DNA from: Persicirhabdus sediminis
GTDB taxonomy: Bacteria > Verrucomicrobiota > Verrucomicrobiia > Verrucomicrobiales > Akkermansiaceae
Length of the DNA: 64,000 nt
Assembly (NCBI RefSeq): GCF_016595495.1
Contig: NZ_JAENIM010000039.1
Location: 62,001 to 126,000, forward strand
Reading direction: 5' to 3'
Shown: piece after piece, positions 42,341-50,486 of the stretch
Numbering within the stretch: the first letter of the stretch is position 1
Layout of the letters: each line of letters starts with the position of its first letter
Position numbers and translations under genes: made by a program
Notes under the pieces: model-generated
What the model was told of the DNA's origin: nothing
Databases searched by the model: none
The model's input: only the letters and a program-made list of their open reading frames with translations

Positions 42341-43003
42341 ATGAATGACCAGCCATCAACCATCTTCGCTGATTCGTCTCTAGACGAACTAGCAGCCTCT
42401 GTTGCAGAGCCGGGGTTTGGAATTTTTCCCAAGCTGCTATCGGCTAACATTCAGAATGATCTCATCAAGTTGATGACTGACAAAGTGCAGTCTGATAGTC
42501 TGGTGCAAGCTGGTGTCGGTGCAGGTCATGAGATGAAGGTGCGTGCAGAAATCCGCAACGATTCTATCTATTGGTTCGACCCTGATGATCCAGCCCCAAT
42601 GGCTAACAAATGGATCGTGGCAATGGACGGGATTTGCCAGCATTTCCGCCAGCATCTATTTCTATCTTTGTGGTCTTACGAGGGGCATCTAGCGCGTTAT
42701 CCAGCTGGAGGTTTTTACAAAGCGCACTTGGATAGACATGCCAAAACTTTAGCTCGGGAAATTACCGTCATTGCTTATCTCAATGAAGATTGGCTAGCGT
42801 CTGATGGCGGTCAGCTTCGGCTTTATACCGACTCAAATTTAGGCATTAATGGCCCCTTCATTGATGTGCTGCCAGAAGCTGGCACAGTTGTTATTTTTCG
42901 CAGTGCTGATTTCTGGCACGAAGTGAAACCAGCTAAGCGAGCTAGGCTCAGCTTAACTGGCTGGTTGCGCGGACGAGAAGAACCGCTAACTGGAGGAATC
43001 TAG
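42341..43003 (+). CDS. 2-oxoglutarate/Fe(II)-dependent oxygenase
   Basis: 220 residues, prolyl-4-hydroxylase-like fold. Iron ligands are H129-x-D131 (FYKAHLDRH) and H193 (FWHEV), with R202 (AKRARLSLTGW) for 2-oxoglutarate. RYPAGGFYKAH and GTVVIFRSADFWHEV are typical of the SM-20/PHD group. Substrate unknown. It lies 23 nt after the racemase and probably belongs to the same transcript, so it might hydroxylate an amino acid or a protein. Its stop overlaps the convergent GH2 gene stop by 4 nt. Confidence 0.9.
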   Translation: MNDQPSTIFADSSLDELAASVAEPGFGIFPKLLSANIQNDLIKLMTDKVQSDSLVQAGVGAGHEMKVRAEIRNDSIYWFDPDDPAPMANKWIVAMDGICQHFRQHLFLSLWSYEGHLARYPAGGFYKAHLDRHAKTLAREITVIAYLNEDWLASDGGQLRLYTDSNLGINGPFIDVLPEAGTVVIFRSADFWHEVKPAKRARLSLTGWLRGREEPLTGGI

Positions 43004-46000
43004 CGGCTAAATAAGCTGATCTCGCGGATGCCTAGCAGGCTGTCGCTTGGTTCAGTTTTTGCAGCTTGAATTTTCACAAAGCGAACTTGCTTCGCGTGCC
43101 ATGCTTCGCGCTCTTCGTTGTGGCCAGTCTGAACATCTTGGTAGACTTGTTTCCAATTTTTACCGTCAGCTGAAACGGAAATGCTGAATGTGTACCAGGT
43201 GCTGTCTTTCTCCCAGATAATCAAACTACCGCTCAGTGTGGTGGGGGATTCTAATTCCAGCTGGACCCATTCGTTGGTGTTGCTAGACGCAAACCACCAG
43301 CTTTCCGTATCGCCATCTATCAGTGAGCTGGCATCAGTACCTTCTAGGGTGCTGCTCACGCTGGCAGATTTGATAGCTACTGCTTTGCCTGATTCAGTTG
43401 TTAGCTCGATGGCCTTGATTTCAGTCAGTCCTCTCTGGCTGGCTGGAGGTGCTATATCTGGCGTTCTAACTGTGGCTGATTTACTGGCCTGGCTAATCGT
43501 GGTAAATGTCTGATTAGCTAGGCCCTTGGCTGATGCCGTAACCCTGATTTCTCCAGCTTGGGTAGTGCTAGCTAGCCAGATGGCAGCTACGCCACCTTCG
43601 GCTTTTACTGGGTTAGGGCCAATCAATCGACCGTTGCCACTGATTTCTACGTCAATGTTTTCGCTGAAATCAGGCACTAGAGTGCCGTTTTCATCGACAG
43701 CACTGATGAATAGCATTGCCATGTCACTGCCGTCCGCTGTGAGCGTGTCGTTAGGATGATCCATAGTGATGGCGATTTTGCTAGCTGCTAGTGGTGTGCG
43801 AACTTCGTGTTCGGCCACTAACTTGCCATCTATGTAAGCTTCAGCTCGTAGCGTGCCAGCTTGCCACTGGACTCCAGCAAAGGTGAAGATTGGGTGGGGC
43901 ACGTGATCTAGCTGCTTTTCTTCGCGGATAGCTCCTTTAGTTTTATCATGAGTTGTTAGTGTGTAGCTACTGTCAGCTGTGCGAGTGTCTATCAACTTCT
44001 CATTGAGGTAGAGTTTTACTTCCTGAGCGTTACTGTAGACACTGATATCGCGTTGTGAATTTTCGCGCCAGTACGAGGCAATGAAGACCATTGGCCCCGA
44101 GTCGATGCCCTTGTGAAGAACCTTTGGGTCTCGTTGCGCCTGAAGAAAATAATGACAAAACTTAGGATAGCGGTCTAATCCGAAGATGCCGCAGCGGGCG
44201 ATGTTGCCGCGGAACCCACGGTTGTGGTCAATGCCAATCCACAGCGCGTATCCAGCGCTTGTTGGGTTGGCGTTAACACCGTACCAGTCCCAATATCCGT
44301 CACCATTAAGGTCTTGTTGGCGAGCTAGACTCTGCCAGACCATGCTATTTTCATCGTTGCGGTTGGCCCAGTCGCCCCATCTATCAGCTGCGCGACTAAT
44401 TCCACGTTGGTTGTCGCCCCATTCACGGGTGAAGAATGGTTTGCTGCCATCTGGAACCTTGTAGTTGACGTCGTAGATCTCGTGAGCTGGGTATTTGTAA
44501 TCGCAGGCAGTGAAGCAGTTAGGGTCTTCTTCCTTACTGATACGGAAGCTTTCTCGAGCGTAGTCCTCGGAGTAGCGGCTTTCGTTGAGGATGGGTTCGT
44601 AGAGAATGACTGATGGATGATTGCGCTCTAGGCGAATCAAATCACGAATATCTTGGTAGCTGTTATTGATAAAGGTTTCGTTGTCGCGGAAGCAATGCCA
44701 GCCAGGAATGCAGGCGATAACCGTTAGGCCTAACTCGTCACAGGCATCCATGAACGATTGCGCGAGTGGATAGTGGCCAGCGCGCACATTGTTAAATCCG
44801 GCTTCCTTGAGTTTGATTGCATCTAGCCGTTGCATGCTATTGCTAGCAGCATTGCCTACGTAAATGTAATCTTGGTGGCGGTTAGCTCCATTGAGGACGA
44901 CGCGCTTGCCATTGAGGAAAAATCCATCATTACGCCACTCAATGGTGCGTAAACCAATGCGTGTGAGTTCGTGATCACAAGTTTTGCCATCACGAATGAC
45001 TGTGCTATTCACAGTGTAAAGCGTGGGGCTTTCTGGCGACCAAAGCTGTGGTTGTTGGACTGTGAATTGCTGCTCAATGTGTTCGTTAGAGCTTGCCGCT
45101 AGAGTTTTCTGGCTGCGTTGTTCAGCGATGATTTTCCCGCTGGCATCGTTAATTGTCGTATGCAGTTCGAATGATTGTGGTTTAGCGTGCTCGTTAACCA
45201 CATGTGTTTTTACAGCTACTTGAGCTTCCTCTTCGTCAATCTTTGGGTAGCTAACAAAAACTCCTCCGCCAGCGACCTGATTTGCCGCCACGGCGTCACT
45301 GATGTGCAGCTTGTCATTAATTTCTATGGTGACGTCGCGGTAAATGCCGCCTTGATAAGTGAAGTCTAGCTGGTTGAGTGGCTGACCCGGAGGGATGTTA
45401 GGATGGTTGCGGTTATCAGCGCGCACGACGATCAGGTTTTCCTTTACGCCATCGTAGTGGAGCAGATCGCTAACATCACATGAAAATGGCAGGTAGCCAC
45501 CGTCGTGGTTGGCCACCCGCTGGCCATTGACCCATACTTGAGCTTGTTGCATCACCGCTTCAAAGCGGATGACGACTTGTTTTCCTTGCCATGCTGGCTC
45601 CGCGTAGAATTGTTTGCGATACCAGCAAATGCCCTGCCAGTGGCTACGAAATTCTTTTGGTTCAATGGTCGGGCTATGCGGCAAGTGAACACTTTCCCAT
45701 TGGCTGTCGTCAAATTCTGCATCCAGAGCCAATCCGCTGAGGTCGCCATTGGCGCGGGTTTGCGGCAGCGTTAGCATTTCTGCTAGGGCGCAAACACGGC
45801 TATTTTCTTTGTGGCTAGATTTGGCTAACAAGCGTAGATATCGAGCTTGATGAGTTTTCTCAAAATTGAATTCTTGCCATTGTCCACGGTTTTCTAAGTT
45901 TCCGCTGTAGATTGCCTCGGACCATTTTTTTCCATCATTGCTGAGCTGGATATCAAATTCATTGATGCGTCCGTCCTCGCTATCAACGCGGGGGAGAAGC

Positions 46001-46308
46001 TTGATGCCAGATATATCGCGAACGGCACCAAAATCCTCACGAATCCAGTGAGGGTAGGGGGTGCTGCCGCGCTTGGCTGGTGTGCTCCAGTAACTTTCTC
46101 TTCGGCCATCAAATGCGCCGCTAGCTGGTTCATCGCTAGAGCTGCTAGAAAAGGCGTCCTTAGCCGCTTGTGCCTCGCGAGCAAAGGTCCAGTTAGGATT
46201 CATGTTCAAGACTTCAACTCCTTGGAGTTGGTCGTTTGCACTTAGTCCGAGGACATTGCATGCCAGTAGGGCTAAAGAGCAGCTGATGCTCTTCATAGGT
46301 GATTTCAT
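43000..46308 (-). CDS. Secreted GH2 glycosidase (beta-galactosidase-like) with discoidin domains
   Basis: About 1,102 residues from ATG 46308 (46296 also possible), with signal peptide (MKSPMKSISCSLALLACNVLGLSA). Order: an F5/8-type C (discoidin) domain with DFGAVRDISGIKLLPR, the GH2 sugar-binding sandwich (WVNGQRVANHDGGYLPF), an Ig-like domain, a TIM barrel (FNNVRAGHYPLAQSFMDACDELGL; PILNESRYS has the acid/base Glu; FFTREWGDNQRG has the nucleophile Glu), a DUF4982/invasin-like Ig region, and a second discoidin domain at the C-terminus. The family cleaves galactosides or related polysaccharides outside the cell. It is the largest gene of the window. Confidence 0.9.
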   Translation of the reverse strand: MKSPMKSISCSLALLACNVLGLSANDQLQGVEVLNMNPNWTFAREAQAAKDAFSSSSSDEPASGAFDGRRESYWSTPAKRGSTPYPHWIREDFGAVRDISGIKLLPRVDSEDGRINEFDIQLSNDGKKWSEAIYSGNLENRGQWQEFNFEKTHQARYLRLLAKSSHKENSRVCALAEMLTLPQTRANGDLSGLALDAEFDDSQWESVHLPHSPTIEPKEFRSHWQGICWYRKQFYAEPAWQGKQVVIRFEAVMQQAQVWVNGQRVANHDGGYLPFSCDVSDLLHYDGVKENLIVVRADNRNHPNIPPGQPLNQLDFTYQGGIYRDVTIEINDKLHISDAVAANQVAGGGVFVSYPKIDEEEAQVAVKTHVVNEHAKPQSFELHTTINDASGKIIAEQRSQKTLAASSNEHIEQQFTVQQPQLWSPESPTLYTVNSTVIRDGKTCDHELTRIGLRTIEWRNDGFFLNGKRVVLNGANRHQDYIYVGNAASNSMQRLDAIKLKEAGFNNVRAGHYPLAQSFMDACDELGLTVIACIPGWHCFRDNETFINNSYQDIRDLIRLERNHPSVILYEPILNESRYSEDYARESFRISKEEDPNCFTACDYKYPAHEIYDVNYKVPDGSKPFFTREWGDNQRGISRAADRWGDWANRNDENSMVWQSLARQQDLNGDGYWDWYGVNANPTSAGYALWIGIDHNRGFRGNIARCGIFGLDRYPKFCHYFLQAQRDPKVLHKGIDSGPMVFIASYWRENSQRDISVYSNAQEVKLYLNEKLIDTRTADSSYTLTTHDKTKGAIREEKQLDHVPHPIFTFAGVQWQAGTLRAEAYIDGKLVAEHEVRTPLAASKIAITMDHPNDTLTADGSDMAMLFISAVDENGTLVPDFSENIDVEISGNGRLIGPNPVKAEGGVAAIWLASTTQAGEIRVTASAKGLANQTFTTISQASKSATVRTPDIAPPASQRGLTEIKAIELTTESGKAVAIKSASVSSTLEGTDASSLIDGDTESWWFASSNTNEWVQLELESPTTLSGSLIIWEKDSTWYTFSISVSADGKNWKQVYQDVQTGHNEEREAWHAKQVRFVKIQAAKTEPSDSLLGIREISLFSR

Positions 46309-46546
46309 AGTATGGTTTTGTGCTTTTGTGTGTGAATAAGAAACCCTCAGCAAGGGGGGGGGCTGGGATTGTCTAGCTAGAAATTATTGCTTTCTGTTGT
46401 ACTCATTCAAGGGGTTATGTCGCAGTAAATTTACCATTCTTGCTAGCTTTGTAACAGGGCAGCTCGCTGATGCGCTGCTGGTCTTGGTCGCTGGTTGCAG
46501 CTGATTAAACTTGTACTTGTAGCGAGCTTGGTTTCTGTTGGATAAT

Positions 46547-47200
46547 ATGACTAGCGAGTTGCGTTATCGACTGAAAGAGCAAGCCATCATGTTGGCTCTG
46601 ATTGGTGTCATTTGTCTGGTTTATCTTAGTCAGCTAGTTTTTGGCGATGCATGGTTCCTCAGCTCTATGGTGGTTCCTAATCAAATTGTAGCTAGCTGGA
46701 ATTTGGCTCTAGCTGGTGAGCTTGATCTTCGCTCATTCGTGCCAATGGTTAGTTATGCTTTTTTGCATGGTGGATTTGAGCACTTGGCCTTTAATATGCT
46801 CTACCTGTGGATTTTTGGCGGACTAGCTGTGCAGTTAATTGGTAGCCGGTGGATGTTAATTGTCTTTTTTCTCACAGCTGCCTGCGGCTGTGTGCTGCAT
46901 GTGGTGATGAATGCTGATAGTCCAATTCCTATGTTAGGAGCTTCGGGCGCGGTGATGGGTTTTGAGGGGCTTTATTTGGGCATGGTCGTTAGGTGGCGAC
47001 TTCCCAACCCAAAAATTTGGCCGATGGCGCATGCGATTCCGCCCGCGCATCTAGCTGCTTTGGGGATTATTGGGTTGGTGATGGATTACATGGGTTATCT
47101 TGGCGGCGATTTAGGGGTGGCCTACAGCGCCCACTTAGGAGGTTTTATTGGCGGTGTGGTAGTAGCTTCTCTGGTGGTTCCGCGGCCACGTGGACTTTGA
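46547..47200 (+). CDS. Rhomboid-family intramembrane serine protease
   Basis: 217 residues, six transmembrane helices. Catalytic Ser133 lies in GASGAVMG and His196 in AHLGGF; HGGFEHLAFNMLYLW carries the conserved His/Asn pair in helix 2. I prefer ATG 46547 to the TTG three codons earlier. Cleaves membrane proteins within the bilayer; substrates unknown. A terminator shared by the convergent efp gene follows. Confidence 0.92.
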   Translation: MTSELRYRLKEQAIMLALIGVICLVYLSQLVFGDAWFLSSMVVPNQIVASWNLALAGELDLRSFVPMVSYAFLHGGFEHLAFNMLYLWIFGGLAVQLIGSRWMLIVFFLTAACGCVLHVVMNADSPIPMLGASGAVMGFEGLYLGMVVRWRLPNPKIWPMAHAIPPAHLAALGIIGLVMDYMGYLGGDLGVAYSAHLGGFIGGVVVASLVVPRPRGL

Positions 47201-47240
47201 TAGACGATGGTGGACCTGAGTGAGAATATTTCTGGGCACA

Positions 47241-47270
47241 AAAAAAACCGCTCAGCTGACTGAGCGGTTT
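47241..47270 (-). terminator. Terminator of efp
   Basis: AAACCGCTCAG (47245-47255) pairs with CTGAGCGGTTT (47260-47270), with a seven-A run on the 5' side that gives a U-run for the minus transcript. Confidence 0.88.
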
Positions 47271-47294
47271 GGAAATGATAGTTAGCTAGTGAGC

Positions 47295-47858
47295 TTATGC
47301 GCGGCCGCTGTAGCTGCCGTCGGCAGTAGCGATCTTGAGGCGGTCACCTGGCTTAACAAAGAGAGGAACCTGAACGACCAGACCAGTCTCGAGAGTAGCT
47401 GGTTTGGTTGGGTTGTTAGCGGTGTCGCCTTTGATGCCTTCTGATGATTCAGTAACTTCGAGCTCCACAGTAGCTGGAAGGTCGAGAGAAACTGGGCTTT
47501 CTTCGATGAAGAGGACTTCAACGAGCATGGCGTCGGTGAGGTAATCTTTGGCATCGCCTACGAGCTTGGCGTCAAAGGTGACGGTGTCGTAAGTATTTGG
47601 GTCCATGAAGTGGTAGCCTTCTGGATCTGCGTATGAGAACTCAAGTTTCTGGCGATCAGTTTCAACCACTTCAACTTTGTCTGATGAGGCAAAGCGAATA
47701 GTTTTGGTTTTGCCAGTTTGGAATGAGCGGATGGTAGCAGCGATGAGGGCGTTGCCCTTACCAGGTGTGCGGTGTTCCAAGCCGAGTACGAGTCCGAGTT
47801 CACCTTGGTATTTGATGCACTGGCCTTTTTTGACGTTAGTAGCGACGATTGATGGCAT
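47295..47858 (-). CDS. efp: Elongation factor P
   Basis: 187 residues from ATG 47858; the longer frame is not conserved. Helps ribosomes through polyproline stretches. Begins MPSIVATNVKKGQCIKYQGE; the loop that contacts the peptidyl-transfer centre is HRTPGKGNA with Lys34 at the tip, the position modified by EpmA-like enzymes (or left unmodified). C-terminal OB domains end in TGLVVQVPLFVKPGDRLKI. Divergent from purC (194 nt). Confidence 0.95.
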   Translation of the reverse strand: MPSIVATNVKKGQCIKYQGELGLVLGLEHRTPGKGNALIAATIRSFQTGKTKTIRFASSDKVEVVETDRQKLEFSYADPEGYHFMDPNTYDTVTFDAKLVGDAKDYLTDAMLVEVLFIEESPVSLDLPATVELEVTESSEGIKGDTANNPTKPATLETGLVVQVPLFVKPGDRLKIATADGSYSGRA

Positions 47859-48052
47859 AATGACAATTATTAATAATTTGCTGACAGCTAGGTAATGGCA
47901 GATGGGTGGGTATTCAAGGCACAAGTTACCGAATCGAAGTAATTTATGATTGAGGCGGCGCGCAGGCAGCTTGAGTAGCTGTTGATGATGATTTTGCAGC
48001 TGAATGTCACCTTTGAATTGACCATTTGTAGATGTGGACATAGTTAAAGCAC

Positions 48053-48766
48053 ATGCAACCACTCTACGAAGGTAAGGCTAAGAGGCTCTACACGACTGAC
48101 GACCCAAACGTGCTTCGCATGGAGTACAAGGATGAAGCGACCGCGTTTAACGCGCTGAAGAAGGCTGAATTTGAGAACAAAGGTAAGCTGAACAAAGCAA
48201 TTACGCTGGCGCTCTACCGCATGCTGGAAGCTAAAGGAGTAAAAACTCACTTGGTGGAAGACATTGATGAGATCAACATCAACGTGAAGGCTGTAGACAT
48301 TTTGCTTGTAGAAGTGATTGTGCGTAACTTCGCAGCTGGTTCATTCAGTAAGCGTGTTGGCGTTGCTGAAGGCACTGCTTTCAATCAGCCAATCGTAGAA
48401 TTTTCTTATAAGAGCGACGAGCTCGGTGATCCTCTTATCAACACTGCCTACGCTCGTGAAATGGGCCTCGCTACTGAAGAAGAGTGTGCTGAGCTGAAGC
48501 GTCAGGCACTTATCGTAAACGAGGTGCTGATCGATTTTTTCAAGCGTACTGGCCTGAAGCTGGTTGATTTCAAAATTGAATTTGGTCGCACTCGTGATGG
48601 TGACAAGGAGATCGTACTGGCTGACGAGATCAGCCCTGATACTTGCCGTCTCTGGGACCTTGAAACTGGTGAAAAGCTCGACAAAGATCGCTTCCGCCAA
48701 GACCTTGGTGATGTGATGGCTGGATACGAAGAGATCCTGCGCCGCATCGAATCTGAGCTTTCTTAA
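48053..48766 (+). CDS. purC: Phosphoribosylaminoimidazole-succinocarboxamide synthase
   Basis: Joins CAIR and aspartate to SAICAR in purine synthesis, using ATP. 237 residues, family length. MQPLYEGKAKRLYTTDDP, FVRNFAAGSF-like VIVRNFAAGS, LVDFKIEFG, and ADEISPDTCRLWD are all typical. It is a single gene with a strong terminator. Confidence 0.96.
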   Translation: MQPLYEGKAKRLYTTDDPNVLRMEYKDEATAFNALKKAEFENKGKLNKAITLALYRMLEAKGVKTHLVEDIDEININVKAVDILLVEVIVRNFAAGSFSKRVGVAEGTAFNQPIVEFSYKSDELGDPLINTAYAREMGLATEEECAELKRQALIVNEVLIDFFKRTGLKLVDFKIEFGRTRDGDKEIVLADEISPDTCRLWDLETGEKLDKDRFRQDLGDVMAGYEEILRRIESELS

Positions 48767-48801
48767 GTTTAATCGCTAGCCCAGCTAGCTGGATTGATTT
48801 T

Positions 48802-48844
48802 GCCCCGAATGACCTTATTTCAGGTTGTTCGGGGCCTTTTTTTT
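48802..48844 (+). terminator. Terminator of purC
   Basis: GCCCCGAA (48802-48809) pairs with TTCGGGGC (48828-48835), followed by nine T. Confidence 0.9.
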
Positions 48845-49014
48845 GCTTGTTTTTGTTGATAGGTTTGTTGTTGAGGTGTTGGATGTTTGTCTAAGTGGTT
48901 TAAAATCGCCTATTTGTGTGATCTTTTGGTGATGGTAAATGTTAGCTGTTTTACATATGTGAATGATCTTATTTCCTACTTGATGAGCTGTTTGATCTAG
49001 TTGTAGATTGATAT

Positions 49015-49542
49015 ATGCATTTGTTTAAAACGTTAATCTGTGCTTCAGCATTGTTTACCTGTTCGCAGAGTGTGAATGCCCAATTGGGACCTGATGACGG
49101 ACTCAATATTGCGAGGTATACCTCGGTGAACATGCTGGATCTGATCATCTATGGCGACAACATGAAGTTGGATGCCAAGGCAATCACGCGCTGGCGGCAG
49201 AAAGATGATTTTTTTGTGTGGGAGCTAGATGTCAAAAAGCCGGGAGTTTATTATATTGTGGGCGATTTTGCCTGCCCATCCGGTGATGCGCGAATCAAAG
49301 TTTTGGTCAAAGGTTCCGACGAACAACGCTGGCTTGCGGTGAATCAAACTAAAACCTGGGGGTCAGCCCACGCCAAGTCATCCTTTGTTAGGGTGAGGTT
49401 CCAGCAAGCTGGCCGCAAAGAGATAGAGTTTCACCCGGGTTTCCCGTGGAAGCCGGTAAATGTCTGTGGCTTGGCGCTCTACCACGGTGAGGTAGAACCA
49501 AAACGTACAGCGCTAGCTGTGAAAGTGGTGAAAAGCCCGTAG
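49015..49542 (+). CDS. Secreted beta-sandwich protein of unknown function
   Basis: 175 residues. Signal peptide (MHLFKTLICASALFTCSQSVNAQ). The mature part has strands and aromatic residues (FFVWELDVKKPGVYYIVGDFACPSGDARIKVLVKG) resembling a carbohydrate-binding jelly roll of the type attached to secreted Verrucomicrobia enzymes, with EFHPGFPWKPVNVCGLALY near the end. Family not recognised. Located alone downstream of purC. Confidence 0.7.
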   Translation: MHLFKTLICASALFTCSQSVNAQLGPDDGLNIARYTSVNMLDLIIYGDNMKLDAKAITRWRQKDDFFVWELDVKKPGVYYIVGDFACPSGDARIKVLVKGSDEQRWLAVNQTKTWGSAHAKSSFVRVRFQQAGRKEIEFHPGFPWKPVNVCGLALYHGEVEPKRTALAVKVVKSP

Positions 49543-49706
49543 GTTGTTAGCCCACGGTCTGATTGACCAATGTGCTGCCAAGATCTAGCTGGCCACTGAG
49601 TAGCTGGCCAGCATGGCAGGGGAAATTTTCACCAATGCGGTGGATTTCTAGCTAGCTGGATTTTCTAGCTAGCGGCAATGAATAAAATGTTAGTGGTGCG
49701 ATTGCG
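49543..49706. repeat. Gap rich in CTAGCTGG words
   Basis: Short gap with at least five copies of AGCTGG or CTAGCTGG (around 49585, 49602, 49650, 49663) in about 90 nt. It is one of the densest clusters of this word outside the 18-bp array. Confidence 0.6.
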
Positions 49707-50012
49707 TTAGGCGTTAGGGTCAATACCCATGCCACGCAGTTTACCTTGTTCATCTTCGATGCGCTCAGCCAGCCATTGTTTCATCATCGACTGGTAGTTG
49801 AGGTGGCGCGAGCGAGCGAGCCGCTTGATGCGTGAGAGCATGCGAGGATCGAAGCGCAAAGTGATAGTTGTAGAATCTCTCACTGTAGGCGAGTGGACTG
49901 AGCTGTTCATCAATGATGGCGAGAGCTCGTGGTCTTGCCAAAATTTGGCTTCATCCTCAGGTGAGGCAAATTCTGGAATGTCAGTCCATTTGTTGATGAC
50001 GGTAAGGTCCAT
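49707..50012 (-). CDS. CopG/BrnA-like antitoxin
   Basis: 101 residues. The N-terminal part (IPEFASPEDEAKFWQDHELSP) is the toxin-binding signature of this antitoxin family. The C-terminal ribbon-helix-helix (ITLRFDPRMLSRIKRLARSRHLNYQSMMKQWL) binds DNA, probably repressing the pair. Gene order toxin-antitoxin (toxin upstream, 26 nt gap) matches BrnT/BrnA-type modules. Confidence 0.88.
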   Translation of the reverse strand: MDLTVINKWTDIPEFASPEDEAKFWQDHELSPSLMNSSVHSPTVRDSTTITLRFDPRMLSRIKRLARSRHLNYQSMMKQWLAERIEDEQGKLRGMGIDPNA

Positions 50013-50038
50013 AATGATAGAAACTGGCTAAGTGGTTG

Positions 50039-50317
50039 TTATTTGAACTCCGCGTATTTGCGCTGGTAGAAGTTGGCTTCAGAGCTGCTCATTTCGCGAG
50101 CGGCGTAGACTTTGGCCTCTTTGCCATTGGTCCAGAAACAGATAAATAAGTCTCTGCCTGTAATCGAACGGCCAATCATGTAATAACGAACTTCACCGTC
50201 GGCGCGCTCGTGGTCTGGTAAGAACTTCAAAGCAAAGGGATCTTCCATGACCTCTTCAATTTCTCCAGGGGTGATGAATTTTAAATCGAAAGTGGCGTAG
50301 GTGAGATCGAGTTCCAT
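50039..50317 (-). CDS. BrnT-like toxin
   Basis: 92 residues. The core RYYMIGRSITGRDLFICFWTNGKEAKVYAAREMSSSEANFY matches the BrnT/HigB-like RelE-superfamily ending R-x-M-x3-E-x3-Y, characteristic of ribosome-dependent mRNA endonuclease toxins. The N-terminus has IEEVMEDPFALKFLPDHERADG, the usual family opening of a helix before the sheet. First gene of the pair. Confidence 0.82.
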   Translation of the reverse strand: MELDLTYATFDLKFITPGEIEEVMEDPFALKFLPDHERADGEVRYYMIGRSITGRDLFICFWTNGKEAKVYAAREMSSSEANFYQRKYAEFK

Positions 50318-50486
50318 GACTTAATTAAGATATATTTAGTAATAGAGCATAAGTTGAAGTGAATGAACAAAAAAAAATCGTATTATGCCATTTTAGTGAC
50401 TGATCTGGTGGAACTATGGCAAATCATCAGTGTTCAATTCGCAGGATCCATGCTAAGCAATGGGCGCCAGTAGCGGCGAGTAATCT

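Noticed and set aside
43000-43003. Frameshift or fusion at the 2OG-oxygenase/GH2 junction
   Set aside because: The genes are convergent and only their stop codons overlap by 4 nt; both proteins are complete.
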